Shown here in pieces: positions 33,110 through 44,159 of a stretch of 64,000 nt of DNA (position 1 is the stretch's first letter; each line of letters starts with the position of its first letter). This stretch comes from Saussurea involucrata (Eukaryota; Streptophyta; Magnoliopsida; Asterales; Asteraceae). The translations under genes and the position numbers were made by a program. The notes below the pieces were generated by a model. It worked only from the letters and a program-made list of their open reading frames with translations. It did no database searches and was not told the DNA's origin. Location of the stretch: assembly GCA_033807775.1 (NCBI GenBank), contig CM066313.1, positions 64,526,484 to 64,590,483 on the forward strand. Reading direction: 5' to 3'.

Positions 33110-33328
33110 CTAAGTTACGTTGGAAATACATCGATCATTTTGTGCATACTCTGTAACTGCAAATACTTCAGCTCCAAACACACATGAATCATCATTCGCC
33201 AAATGCCCATTTTCACAATTCTTAAATGAGTCCAGTGATACCAACTTGTCAAAACTCAATTTAATATTCTTCTCGTGAAACCTTCTCCTATTGCCATTCA
33301 CGATATCTATAAACACATTCAAATAATA
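33110..33328 (-). pseudogene. Captured MATH domain gene fragment, copy 2 (inverted)
   Basis: This is the same fragment on the opposite strand, on the other arm of the palindrome. I count about four base differences in 240, giving KLSFDKL instead of KWGFDKL and AVTEY instead of AITEY. Loss of the conserved Trp-Gly shows no selection on this copy. Together with copy 1 it would pair into a stem of over 200 bp within a much longer hairpin if transcribed. Confidence 0.75.
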
Positions 33329-34056
33329 ATAATCTAAAACGATTTAATGAATTAGTTAATATATGATTATTATATTAATGCGATAGGAGTGTAAAACAAA
33401 ATTGAAAAAAAAATAAGAGATGTACCATAAATTAAATAATTAACTATAAGGGTATGAAATTTAAATATAAAAAATATTTTTTTTATGTAGTGTATAACTG
33501 TATATGATATATATTAAAATATATAAATCCAAAAAAAAATCAAGATTGGGCTCATTTCGAACGTATCGAAGAGATGATTATAATGGTGTAATTTGTTAAA
33601 ATTAAAACGTATTTTTTAACGTATTTTAGTTAATAAACGATTATATGTGTTAAATGTAAAATTAAAATAATGAAAGTAAAAGGTATAAAATAATTTTAGT
33701 AAATAAGTATAGGGGTTGAAAGTGTAACATTTCAATTTAAATTCATCAAATTTGACGAACGCCGGTGAACAGTGGTCAAAAATGGTAAAACGCGGTTGAA
33801 ATTTTCAAAAATGGTCCCTTGCAATTGAAAAGTCACAAAAAACATCCCATCGCGGGATTCCTTCGCGATCGCGGGACACCATTTTTCAAAAATGGTCCCT
33901 GCAAGTTTAAAAAAGTGTCAGAAATGGTCCCTGGCCCGCGATCGCGGGCTCCTATCGCGGAAAAAAGGGGTATTTTTGCAAAGTGGGAGAGATTTGTAGT
34001 ATTTTGGTAACACTTGGTCAAACTTAGGGTATTTTAATTAATTTCCCTAAAAATAA

Positions 34057-34820
34057 TAATATAATATTTCAACTATACAGATAAAATTCCAAATTTTAAA
34101 ACTACATGGATAAGAATCATATTTTTTAACAAAACATGGGAACAAAAATGTTTACTCAAATATACGAGACATTTATGTAAGAATAGATTTGGTCCCTGTA
34201 GTTTTAAGTTTGTCTTGGATTTTGACTCAAAAGTTTTTCATTACAAAATAGCCCTTGGAGTTTACCTTTTTGTAATGTTTTGATATGTATATTTAACAAC
34301 GGTTAAATCTCATCCATTAAATGAAAGACAACTGGTCATTTCTCTTTTCTTATTTAAATAATTAAAAATATGTCACATTATGGACACATCAATTTGTTTT
34401 ACCATGCTCTAGGTATATGTACATTAAAATTTATTTTTCAAAAATAAAAAATATGATAAAAGATAAGAAAAAACAAGAAAAGAGTAAATAGAGCAAACAA
34501 CCCCTGAGTTTATAGATCTTTTTAGCCGGAGTTAGTTTGAGGGACCAAAATCATGACAACCACAATGACCAATATTGTAATTAGTTCAAAAGAGGGACGA
34601 AAGTTGAAAATAAATTGCAACCATAGGGACCAAAAATGTATTTACTCTACAAAGTAGTAATACCAAAGTTTTAAAGGGCGTGAGCGACGAAGCCAAACCT
34701 CAAGGTCTTGGCCTCTTGGGAGTCACGACAAAGCCATAACGTTTTCAAGGCATAACTTATGACGTCAAATTTCTAATTCATATATAATATTATATATAAA
34801 ACATGTCTTTTGGTATTATT
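34057..34820. other. Non-coding stretch
   Basis: I see no gene. Phrases such as TTTGGTCCCTGTAGTTTTAAG (34189-34209) and GGGACCAAAAATG (34625) are common in old plant repeats, but no element borders are visible. Confidence 0.45.
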
Positions 34821-35043
34821 CAGGGGGTGTTTGGGAGTGCTTATATTTTTAACTTATCTCCTTATTGCGTTCCAGGGAAGGAGATGAGTGTTTGGATTTG
34901 AAAAAAAAACTTCTTATCGTGTTCCAGGGAGGGAGATAAGCAGTTTTTTGAGAAGTAACTTCAACCTGGCTTTTCTGGAACGGAGATAAGTTATAAGCAA
35001 ATAAGCATAAGTTAAAAATATAAGCACTCCCAAACACCCAATG
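34821..35043. mobile_element. Short hAT-like MITE
   Basis: TGTTTGGGAGTGCTTATA at the left is inverted as TATAAGCACTCCCAAACA at the right; the inverted repeat runs about 33 bases. Inside, GAGATAAG-type words form a second inverted pair. No clear target duplication is visible, so the outer border is approximate. Confidence 0.7.
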
Positions 35044-35693
35044 AATCGATAACACTAAGAAAATTAAATTAGGTTATATTTTAAAACTTGCAAATATGAC
35101 AATAAAAACATAAAGAAAAATCAAATTTTATTATGAAAACTGTGCATTAGACCATGACGCGCCACAACCTTGACGTGGTTTGTGACGGTGGCTATGCGAA
35201 ACAGTGATAATAACAGAAATGAAATTACAAAGTACTTTATCTTGTTCTTATTTTGAATGAAATTACATTCTAAACACTATTTGGGTAATTTTGTCACGAT
35301 CACAAACATTTAGGTATCCAATTTACACATCTAAATATTTACGAATATCACATAACAAGATTTTAAAAACATTTTATGTAAAATAGTAATCGACTAAAAT
35401 TCTTCATTTTCATACAATTTGACATAAAATATATTCAAACTTATTACCGTTATAGCCCATACATAACAGAAATGGTCGGCAAATATGAATTACAGGCTTT
35501 CCGTTAAATGCACTTCTCATCACCCACGTCCAATAAACAACCTCCACATCGACCAAAATAACCAAAATGCCCCACGTGAAAATTTGACCTAAAAGGGCTT
35601 CATTTTCGACACCTTTTTTTCAAAATAATCCTTGGGGTTTTGAAAATGTTACATAAAACACCCAATAAATTAAGTATTTCACTTAGAAGCCCC
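35044..35693. other. Intergenic region downstream of the DUF761 gene
   Basis: This is AT-rich and non-coding; the part next to 35693 will include the 3' untranslated region of the minus-strand gene. No other features are seen. Confidence 0.5.
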
Positions 35694-36566
35694 CTACTTA
35701 CTTCGTCCAGCAATCGACTCGATCCTCTGCAACTTCAGATCGTTCTTGAACTTGTTAATGAAATCATCCGCCTTCGCATCCACCTCCACGTCATCGTCCT
35801 CCGTCACTCTAACCGCCGACTTCCTCTCTCTCATGGTCTCCGGCCGGCGAGCCTCCACGATCTCCTCGAAATGCGAAAACCCCACTTTCAAACTCGCCGA
35901 TTTCTTCATAATCTTCGCCGGCGGCTTACGTGGAATTGGAATAGCCCCATCGGATTGAGTTCTGTCCACGTGTCCACCTTTCAGTTCCAGCCTACTGTAC
36001 ACCTCATCCAAACTCTGGAACTTATCGGATTGTTCTTCATGAGCATCTTCAGAATCCGAATCTCTCACGATCTCTTGGTGGATCCGGGTCGGGTCAGAAT
36101 CGAAATGGTTCATCACCGTTTCCACGCGGGTCTCCAAATCAGACGGGTTGGGTCGTACTTCATGAGTTCCATTAACATGATCGGAATCGGAATCGAAATC
36201 GAAATGTTCATAAGGTTGATTGAATACATATTGCGTAGCTGCTACTTCTAGGGTTTGTAAGTGGTAGTGCGTTTCTGGAGGAAATTCCTGTTCGGGTCTT
36301 TGAGGGTAGAAGTTAAAGGACTTGAGACGGTGGAGGATTGAAGGAGATCTGGCGAAATTTGGTTGATTCCGGTGGTTGTTGTTGGAAGAATTTTGCTTTT
36401 GTTGTTGTTGTTCTTCTTCTTCTTGGTTTTGTTGAATGTTGTTGTTGGGTAAGGTGGAGGTGAAGAGAATGGTGGCGATCATGAGGTTGAGGAGGATGAA
36501 GAAGACTGTGGAGGTGAACCAACTGTTGAGGGAAGACCAGATTGATGTTACAGAGTCGTCTTCCAT
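35694..36566 (-). CDS. DUF4408/DUF761 ('cotton fibre') membrane-anchored protein
   Basis: A 290-residue intronless plant gene. I start at the ATG at 36566 (MEDDSVTSIWSSLNSWF), because the upstream in-frame part is a CT-repeat leader coding for Ser-Leu and Thr-His. The N-terminus carries the DUF4408 pattern: a short Trp-containing helix and one hydrophobic segment (STVFFILLNLMIATILF, about residues 17-33), a likely membrane anchor. A Glu/Gln/Asn-rich linker follows (about 45-70), then an acidic, poorly structured middle. The last 29 residues are the DUF761 motif (VDAKADDFINKFKNDLKLQR). Family members respond to pathogens, elicitors and hormones, but the molecular role is unknown. There are no stops, frame shifts or close transposon insertions: the only gene in the window that looks intact and host-owned. 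Confidence 0.93.
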   Translation of the reverse strand: MEDDSVTSIWSSLNSWFTSTVFFILLNLMIATILFTSTLPNNNIQQNQEEEEQQQQKQNSSNNNHRNQPNFARSPSILHRLKSFNFYPQRPEQEFPPETHYHLQTLEVAATQYVFNQPYEHFDFDSDSDHVNGTHEVRPNPSDLETRVETVMNHFDSDPTRIHQEIVRDSDSEDAHEEQSDKFQSLDEVYSRLELKGGHVDRTQSDGAIPIPRKPPAKIMKKSASLKVGFSHFEEIVEARRPETMRERKSAVRVTEDDDVEVDAKADDFINKFKNDLKLQRIESIAGRSK

Positions 36567-36643
36567 TTTTTTTTGGGAGGAGAGGGTATCGTATCGGGGG
36601 AGGGAGAGAGAAGAGGGGAAAGTTATGGTGTGGAGTGGAGTGA

Positions 36644-36680
<37 letters not shown>

Positions 36681-36700
36681 GGAAAGATTTTTATGGTTTT
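36567..36700 (-). promoter_or_regulatory. CT-rich 5' leader of the DUF761 gene
   Basis: On the minus strand the region before the ATG contains (CT)n and (CA)n tracts (plus-strand GT and GA repeats at 36645-36682) and CTCCCCC blocks. Such pyrimidine-rich leaders are usual near plant transcription starts. I cannot fix the start site or a TATA box. Confidence 0.5.
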
Positions 36701-36799
36701 TCAATTGTGTTGGTGGTCGAGTCCTTGTCTTTATCATGAACCGATATAAGTTCCAACCAAATGGAACCAGCCAAGTTACTTAATTAGTTTAAATCAATA

Positions 36800-37696
36800 A
36801 TGCTAGATTCGGATGAGAAGGGTATTTTCGATTTAGAAAACTTTTTATTTAAGTGAGGAAGTGTATTTATTTAATATTTATCTACTAAGCATTTATCAAT
36901 AAGAGTCAATATTTTAATTTAGTTTATTAAACATTTATCTGGATAAATGTTTACCAAGTCATATTATTTTATCGAAAAAATATGGCAAGGGTCAACAATC
37001 TTATCCGGTAAAAGCAAAGACAAGGACCAAGAGTCTTATTCGGTAAAATTTTAGTTTATTTAGGAGATGCAACAATTTACCAGTAAATGTTCATCGGGTA
37101 ATAGTCGTTGCTTTCAGTTAACATGTAAAATTGTCGGTCATTGTCATCGTTCTTATCGAGTGAGATTCTTAATGTTTGGCATGCTCATCCGACTAGGCAA
37201 AATGACTCGTTAAGCACTTACCGGATAGTCGTTTAATAAACGACACCTAAATCTTGATCAAAAGTTTCCTAATGCCCAAAATCCAAGATTATTGAAAGTT
37301 TTTATCTTTATAAACCATTTTTCGGATCTTGAAAATTGTTGTTTTCTGTATGCCATTATGAAATCTAACATTTTGATCTTGGATTCTTTATCTGACTTGA
37401 TTTTGCAATTACTTCTTAATGGAATAAGAATCTTTAGAATGTCAATATGAAGATTAAGATATAAACAAAATTTCTCTTTTTATGCAAAGTCTATAAATTT
37501 GACCAATAATAACATTTGAAAAGCACTTATGTCTTTTTATTTGATTGAAACTAATATCACGATTTGGTTTAATTTGGCTTGGTTTGATTTGGCTTGATTT
37601 AGTCTAGTTTGGCATGTGTTGAGATTGATGTGGTTAAAGGGGTTGACATTATACCAATTGAAGAGCCATTTATATGTGAATTATCAAACTTATTAA
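36800..37696. other. Intergenic stretch
   Basis: It is AT-rich with short recurring words (TTATCCGGTAAA, TTTATCGGGTAA; TTTGGCTTGATTTAG variants near 37565-37610). No gene is seen. Confidence 0.45.
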
Positions 37697-37704
37697 CTTG
37701 TACA

Positions 37705-38204
37705 TAGGGATGGAAACGGGACGGGTATTAGGCGGGTAATGCATCCCCCGTCCCCGACCCCGACCCGACTAATACCCGACGGGTTCGGGGGAGAAAATCC
37801 CCGACGGGTACGGGGAACCCGTTGGGTACCCGTTTACGAAAAAAAAAATTAAATTATTTTTAAAGAAAATAAATTAGCGAGTTTTTAATTTTTAAAACAA
37901 ATAAATAAACCTCAAGTTTCAAAAACATATAATGATATAATCAACCATGTGTAATCATAGTTCATGACAAATTTTAAAGTATAAAATTATCAAGCAACGA
38001 ATAAAAAACTAATTAAATTATATATAAAAATATATATCGGGTATTATTATGGGCGGGTAGTACCATCCCCGACCCCGACCCCGCTTCGGGTATGAAAAAC
38101 AATACCCGTCCCCGCCCCGTTACCCGATTAGCCGGGGAATCCCCGCCCCATTAGGGGCGGGTACCCGTGGGTACCCGACCCGACGGGTAAAATTTCCATC
38201 ACTA
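37705..38204. mobile_element. hAT-like MITE with 8-bp target duplication
   Basis: The ends TAGGGATGGAAA and TTTCCATCACTA are inverted copies with one mismatch, flanked by CTTGTACA on both sides (37697-37704 and 38205-38212). Both subterminal parts are dense in CGGGTACCC, CCCGAC and CGGGTA words; the middle is AT-rich and non-coding. Confidence 0.92.
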
Positions 38205-38212
38205 CTTGTACA

Positions 38213-38674
38213 TGAATCAACTTATAATTTCTAACTCAGATTCCTACATGAATCTTATAAAATACATATTATCGTGGATCTTAAACTAAATATAATGAAA
38301 TTCTATTTTTAGTATAATTTATTTAATTAAAATAATTTATTATATTTTATATATTTAGTTTCAAAAATAGCAATCCATTTTTATTAAAAAAAAAGGGTAA
38401 CATTCTAAATACCGAGTGAACTAGTTGTTCAAAAGTTTTAAAATACCCACTCAATTTCTATATGTCCTATAATTTTATCATCAGTTTGTCTATATTTATA
38501 TATATGACTGTAAAATCTTAACCATTGAAAAATCATATCTAATGGATAAACTCTATGTTTATGTTGTTTAATCTTTATGTGACATGAGAAACCGGTAACA
38601 CCAAATTTTACATTTCATTTTTGGTAAAGTGGCCCAACAAAATTGCCACTCATTTAACAAGAAGATCATCAGAG
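38213..38674. other. Short intergenic stretch
   Basis: AT-rich; no gene or element seen. Confidence 0.45.
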
Positions 38675-38682
38675 ACGATGAT

Positions 38683-41039
38683 TAGGGCTGTAAACGAACC
38701 GAACGTTCAGCGAACCGTTCGTGAACCGTTCGGCGGGAAGTTCGTTTATGTTCGTTCATTTATTAAATGAACGAACATAAACACGTTTTTTTTGTTCGTT
38801 TAGTTAAACGAACGAACATGAACAAAGGTCCCGTTCGTTCATTTACGTTCGTGAACGTTCGTTTATTTATGTTCGTTTACGTTCGTTCATTTATGTTCGT
38901 TTATGTTCGTTCGTTTACGTTCGTTTATATTTTATATTATAACATTTATATATAAATATTTATATGTATAATTAAAATAAAACAAATATATAAATGCTGG
39001 GCCTTCTTAATTTTACACCCCTAAGTCATGTGGACCTTAACTGATTTAAGCTTTTTGTTTGACAACCCTAATACCCAACAAACTAACAAGTAACAAAGAA
39101 TAGTTTACTTATCACTTTATCAGCCGACCTCTTCCCCCAATTTTCGTCCTGTGGAATTTGGTCTGCAAACAGAAGAAGACAAGTGAACCTTGAAGACCGA
39201 AGAAAACCTAAATTGTCGCTTCATATAGGTTCGATCATTTCACACTCTTCAATCTTCATCTTCTACCTTCTTCTAACCTTCTTAGCTAATTATTTGCATC
39301 TGCTCTTGTTGCTTGTTAATGTCATTTTCAAACAATAGCCCACGAGCAGGCAGCACCGCAGCAGCCACCGCTGACCGCCCACCGGGTCTGCTGGTTGTTC
39401 CTCACCGCCGGCGACCACAGGGCACAGTCGCATACTCGCACAGATAGCTTCTTGAGTTCTTCTCCTTCTCGTTTGGGTAAAAATGTTTAGAATGTTTTTA
39501 TGTTTTTGTATCTTTCTCTGACTTTATGAGCTTTTTCTGATTAGTAAACCATTAACCATTAACCATTAACCATATGATTACATAAAGCTACAAACCATTG
39601 CTTATTGTTTGATTTGTTTCTAATCCTTAATTCCTTATCTTGGTTTTTGTTTGCTAAAGTTCCATTTTAGGGTTTAAAATTTGGGTTTATATTTTGAGTT
39701 CTAAAAAAATTTGAAATTGGTATGTGAGTTCTTAAGATTTTGATTTTGTGTTTTCATTTAGAAACTTAAACTTTTTTTTTATTGTCATATTGATAAACGC
39801 AATACCAAATAAAAGCAAAATATGATGAATTTGGGCATTTGGCCAGAAAATTATACTTATACATGCTCTATCTCTATGATTTGTGAATGATCAATGGCTA
39901 AAAAGGGAGTAAGACAATTTCAATTGTAATTTGGAATGATAGAAATGGGCTATAGAAATTTGGGGCAAAAGGTCTCACATCCAGATTGGCAAATGCTAAA
40001 AGTTGCTAAATTGAAGCACCCTTTTGTCCATTTTGATTGTACTCTTGGATTGGAACAAGTCAAGAAGATACAATATGGGTTTGCACTGGTAGTATAAAAA
40101 TGAAACGTGGGGACTCACCAATCTTATTACTTTTCTTTGTTGTAGTTACATATTGTCTTTAGTTACGTGTTTGATGGATACAGTCATACAGATGGATAGA
40201 ACGAAGATGGTAGATATGCTCATTTGCGGAGCTGATTGATATGCTCATTCTAATACTTTTTTTACAATAAGTCAATTACTAATAATTATTTTGTTTGTTT
40301 TTTTGTAGGAAATTGATGATATGATATATGTTCATCTTCCATGAGGATTGAAAATAGATGGCGTTTTTGTTACCAAGGTAATTTCTTAACATGATCGATT
40401 CTAATACTTTTGTTTACAATAAGTCAATTACTAATAATTATTTTGTTTGTTTTTTTGTAGGAAATTGATGATATGAAGATAGATGACGTTTTTGTTACGT
40501 TTTCCTCGTGTAGTCGTGTAATGAAGATAGACAAATTGATGATGTTTTTTTTGTTCAAAATGGTTGATGAATGGTGATTGTTTTGTGTACGTTTAAACTA
40601 TGGATAATTGGTGTGTAAATAGTTAACGGAATGACAACTAATGGTGTTAGTTTATGTTCGTTTAGGCTTGTTCGTTTATGTTCGTTTAGGGTCGTTCGTT
40701 TATGTTCGTTCGTTTATGTTCATTTAGGGTTGTTCGTTTATGTTCGTTCGTTTATGTTCATTTAGGGCTGTTCGTTTATGTTCGTTTAGCTTGTTCGTTT
40801 ATGTTCATTTAGTCTGTTCGTTTATGTTCGTTCGTTTGCGTTCGTTCGTTTATGTTCGTTTAACTCTTAAGCGAACGAACATGAATGAACACGAACACAC
40901 CTGATTTCTAAACGAACGAACACGAACAAAAAAAAATCTGTTCGTTTACTGTTCGTGTTCGTTCGTTTGTTCGGTTAACTTAAACGAACGAACATGAACA
41001 GACCTCCGTTCGTGTTCGTTCGGTTCGTTTACAGCCCTA
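38683..41039. mobile_element. 2.36-kb hAT-like element with gene-like interior
   Basis: The ends TAGGGCTGTAAACGAACCGA and TCGGTTCGTTTACAGCCCTA are perfect inverted copies, flanked by ACGATGAT on both sides (38675-38682 and 41040-41047). Subterminal arrays of TTCGTT/AACGAA occupy about 38740-38935 and 40640-41030. The interior (39000-40640) looks gene-derived: a CT-rich leader, a GC-rich section (39340-39430, CCGCAGCAGCCACCGCTG), a donor-like GGTAAAAATG after 39475, and TTTTTTTGTAG|GAAATTGATGATATG acceptors, the last present twice 151 bases apart. No transposase motif is recognisable. Confidence 0.88.
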
Positions 41040-41047
41040 ACGATGAT

Positions 41048-41730
41048 CCATCAGCTAGTGGACCTCTAGGTGATGATGTAGTTGATGAGTTGGCCCACTT
41101 GTTAAGGCCATCAGTACCCCATCCAGGAATCTTTCAAAGATTCCAGCTCCACATCAGCGCCACATCAGCTTTTCTCCCATCCCTCACTCAATCCCTAAAC
41201 ACCCTTACCCCATTCCCTCAAACCCTTTTGCCACCTCATTTATTTTAATTCTTTTATTTATACATTTAATTATTTAACAAAATAAAAATATTTATATATT
41301 TTTTAATAAATAAAAATAAGATAAATAATAAAAATAAAAATTCATACCATTCATTAAAAATAAAAATTACAAAATACAAAACACTACCAATTATGAAATT
41401 TTTGAATTTGCTCTTTTCTCGCTAAAGTAACCCTCAAAGCGTTTCCCGTAAGGTGATCATGCGGGGTCATGAAAAACTCGAAGTCTTTCTCAAATCGTTT
41501 TGAGCGTTCGATTTCGAGTTCTTGTTCCAACCTATGTCGTTCGAGTTTTGAGCGTTCGATTTCGAGATCGAGTTTTTTCATTTTGTATTCCATTGTATCA
41601 TCAATCTTGTCGTTGAACGTCGTCAACAACTGAGTAACACTTTCGTCCGTATTCGTCCCGGACGTATTACTCGTTGATGTTTTTTTTGCCTTGTTTCGTC
41701 CCGGACGTATTACTTGTCAACAACTGAGTA
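41048..41730. mobile_element. PIF/Harbinger-derived remnant, cut by the copia LTR
   Basis: GGCCATCAGTACCCC after a TTAA and the CCACATCAGC words resemble PIF/Harbinger ends and the MITEs at the window start. Downstream on the minus strand is the C-terminal part of a PIF-type accessory protein. The right border is lost at the copia LTR; GTATTACT and CAACAACTGAGTAACA are duplicated at that junction (about 41617 and 41713). Confidence 0.5.
41384..41629 (-). pseudogene. C-terminal fragment of a PIF/Harbinger Myb-like accessory protein
   Basis: An 81-residue frame with a charged coiled-coil (KLDLEIERSKLERHRLEQEL) and the ending FFMTPHDHLTGNALR. This combination is typical of the C-terminus of PIF/Harbinger ORF1 proteins, which are related to plant NAM-associated and Myb/SANT-like proteins and help the transposase bind DNA. 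The DNA-binding N-terminal half is absent. The first ATG sits inside the coiled coil, so it is a fragment. Confidence 0.5.
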
Positions 41731-42489
41731 ACAACTAAGTTTCTTGCACTAAGAAAGAGAAGGAAATTACTAATAATAACCTATCTCAAGATAAGAAGGA
41801 TGAACTTGTCCAGAGTTAGCAAGTTACTTCAAAATGAAGTGAGTTCTTCTTCTTATATACTGCATGCATTAAATGCATTGCAGTTTACACTTTACACGTG
41901 GCAGCAGCTGATTGGTTGCATGTCATTGACCTTTGTTGACAACCTTAGTAAGGAGGTTCTTTTTCTGACATATCGTACAGAGACGTGCAAGGGTGGTTAA
42001 GACAAAAGTACTTTGTACGGAGGACTTTATGATCAGCTTTTCGTTGATTCAGCGATCTATCATTCTTTATCAGCGAATGATAGAGTTCAGCGATAGCTAA
42101 AGTCTTGTACTTGATACTTCACGTTGAGTGGACAAATCTGAGTCTTCGCTGATCCGCATCAGTTCATTAGGAGACTTGTCGCTGGTTCTTGAGCTTGATC
42201 TTCGACTTCAGCGTAGAACCTATGTTAACGTGAAACTTGTCTTCAGGGATCATAAGTAAACAAACTAACTTATCAGCGATCACCATAAGTACTGAACAGA
42301 CTCAGAGTATTATGGTGAACAGTGTTCGCTGAATGTTTAATCTAAAGAGCAAGAGTTCCTATCAGCGGTACTGTAAGATCTTAGTACTTATCAGCGATAG
42401 TGAAACTCTGATACATATTGTTTACTTACAATTTTCACCAAGTATATAAGAGAGGGTCATTATCAAATCACTGAGGGTTTGGATCAACA
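41731..42489 (-). repeat. 3' LTR of the SIRE-type element, truncated
   Basis: It starts (minus) TGTTGATCCAAACCC at 42489 and matches the 5' LTR up to about 41734. The final section with the G-run and GGGACCAACA end is missing. CAGCGA/TCGCTGA words recur about fifteen times. Confidence 0.9.
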
Positions 42490-42504
42490 ATCTCCCCCTA
42501 TTTG
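42490..42504 (-). promoter_or_regulatory. Polypurine tract of the SIRE-type element
   Basis: On the minus strand CAAATAGGGGGAGAT lies directly before the 3' LTR. It is the standard copia plus-strand primer. Confidence 0.85.
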
Positions 42505-42757
42505 ATTATGACATAGCAACAGAGAAAATTGCTATTTAATGAAAACACAAGGATAAAAAGAACTCATAAAATATTTGTCCCCTTTACTGTTTTCTGGGAT
42601 CTTTTCTGTACTGATGGAGTAAAGTACATTCGCTGAAATTTTTCTTTAAACTTTGTAAAGATTACAGAGGGAAGTGGAAAAATTACAAGTACAGCGAATA
42701 AAATTACAAGTACAAAAGATGTAGACAGATAAGGATAGAAAGAATTACAAGGCGATC

Positions 42758-43993
42758 CTATCCGTCAAAAGGTTCTTCCTTGATGAGAAGTTCATCGAGG
42801 GTCTTTGATGTGGGAATCATCCAGTCAGGGACATCTACTCCTTGATTCTTTTTCTTCAGAGCTTCTTCAAAAATCAAGGGCTTCAGGTGTCTAGCTTTAA
42901 TGTCGCGTCTGACTTCACACCAGTGTATGAGATCTCTGAGTTGTTCGATGGGAGCGATGTGGAGCTCAGAGATACATTGAAAGTGATGGTTTCCTTCGTA
43001 GTCTAGAAAGAATATACCATAAGGATCACTTACAACTGTGCCAGGAATGAAAGTTTCTCCAGGTGGTAGGGAGGTGTCAAGCGCTGAGAGATCAGCATCA
43101 GGGCCAAGAACTTCAGCACGAGAGAAACCAATACCTGTTTCATTCCGTATAAGAGGACCTGAGTCTGAGACTTTCTTTTCCTTAGCAGAGACTTTTCTTT
43201 GTTGAGGAAGAAGAGTAGAAGGAGGAATATCCACAGCAGAAGAAACCAGGTCGATCTGTTTGTTTAAGATCTTCTCGACATGGCTTTTGAACTTTGAGCG
43301 CGATCCCTGAATGGCTAATTTCGTTTCTAACCATTCAGAGAGACCAAACTTTTCTAAGGTAGCAGCATAGAAGGTTTTCTTGGTTTTGTCTTCTCTGTAG
43401 ACATCCACTTCAACAACAGGAACGTCTGCGTACAGTCTTCCTCGGATGTTTACTTTGATGATTTTGGATGGTCTAGATCGATAGGTCAGCATTTGTTTAG
43501 CCCATTCCAAAGTCGTATCAGAGACCTTAGTCTTTTCTCTAACAATCTTTTGAGCATCATCCCATAGCTGACATTGAACATCAATGGGAACTCTTTTCAG
43601 CTTGGAGTCTTTTATTGATCGTTGAGTAAGCTGGATGGCGTATTCTCTGTCTTTTTCTTCAACTTCCCTTCTTTCAGCGATTAGGCGTTCAGCTCTGAGG
43701 TGTTCCTTGTATTCCTTTTGGGAAACTCTGAACTTTGGAGGAACGGAAGGAAGTTGATCACGCTTCAGAATAATTCGCTGATCTTCGAGTCTCTTGATCA
43801 TTTCATCTCTCTTTTCTTGATCCTCTTCACTTAGCTTTTGAGGAGCCAAGGAAGGTCTGTTTTTGTGAGAGAGCATCTGTTCTTCAGGTTCATCAGTCTC
43901 AAAGATCAAATCTAAGACCGGGATTATTTCTTCAGCGTTGGGAGCTGGGATTATTGTTGGTGAAGTCGTAGCTGTAGGAACTTCAGCGATATC
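42758..43993 (-). pseudogene. env-like gene of the SIRE-type element, last exon
   Basis: This exon runs from the acceptor CTGTTTTAG|GATATCGC (43993) to a stop at 42758, 411 codons with no interruption. It is rich in charged helices (KLSEEDQEKRDEMIKRLEDQ, YKEHLRAERLIAERREVEEK) and ends in a compact region with HFQCISELHIAPIEQLRDLI and DWMIPTSKTLDELL. Such C-terminal parts are common in the large extra ORF of SIRE-like elements of the daisy family; the function is unknown. The frame continues, in phase, from the preceding exon (CAG|GAT). It is part of a gene broken elsewhere, so it is listed as a pseudogene although this exon is open. Confidence 0.75.
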
Positions 43994-44159
43994 CTAAAAC
44001 AGGGGAGAGGACTAGCTGAAACACAGCGATCTTACAGGTAAGAACATGGGTAGAACAGAGATAGAGAAAGAGTGGGATAAAGTGTATGGAGGTTTGGAGA
44101 GAGTAGAACTGATAAAGTGTATAGAGGAGGGATATGGAGTAAGGAAGAGGTTAATGTAC
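43994..44159 (-). other. Intron within the env-like gene
   Basis: On the minus strand the donor is TTTGTCAG|GTACAT and the acceptor CTGTTTTAG|GATATC. Removing these 166 bases joins two open stretches in phase, which supports real splicing. The frame at 44046-44246 on the other strand is a shadow. Confidence 0.6.

Larger units (their letters stand above)
31324..34047. mobile_element. 2.7-kb palindromic Mutator-like element with captured gene fragments
   Basis: The element begins GGGAAATTAATTAAAATACCC and ends with its inverse, flanked by the 9-bp repeat TAAAAATAA (31315-31323 and 34048-34056). Nine-base duplications are typical of Mutator-like elements. The two arms, each about 1.35 kb, are inverted copies over nearly their whole length and meet around 32687 with a loop of under 20 bases. 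Each arm contains, from outside in, CGCGATCGCG blocks, an AT-rich section, a MATH-domain gene fragment, a TAGCGTTTGGTACGC block and an inverted copy of part of the AT-rich section. No transposase is present. Confidence 0.9.

Noticed and set aside
32065..33328. Two functional MATH-domain genes facing each other
   Set aside because: Each holds only part of one domain, lies inside a transposon palindrome and lacks the rest of the gene.
35640..36251. Plus-strand frame of 203 codons
   Set aside because: It lies antisense over the DUF761 gene, has no family features and exists because of that gene's codon pattern.
41800..42000. Plus-strand frame of 66 codons, repeated at 57676-57876
   Set aside because: It is inside the two LTRs of the SIRE-type element, antisense to it, without protein features.
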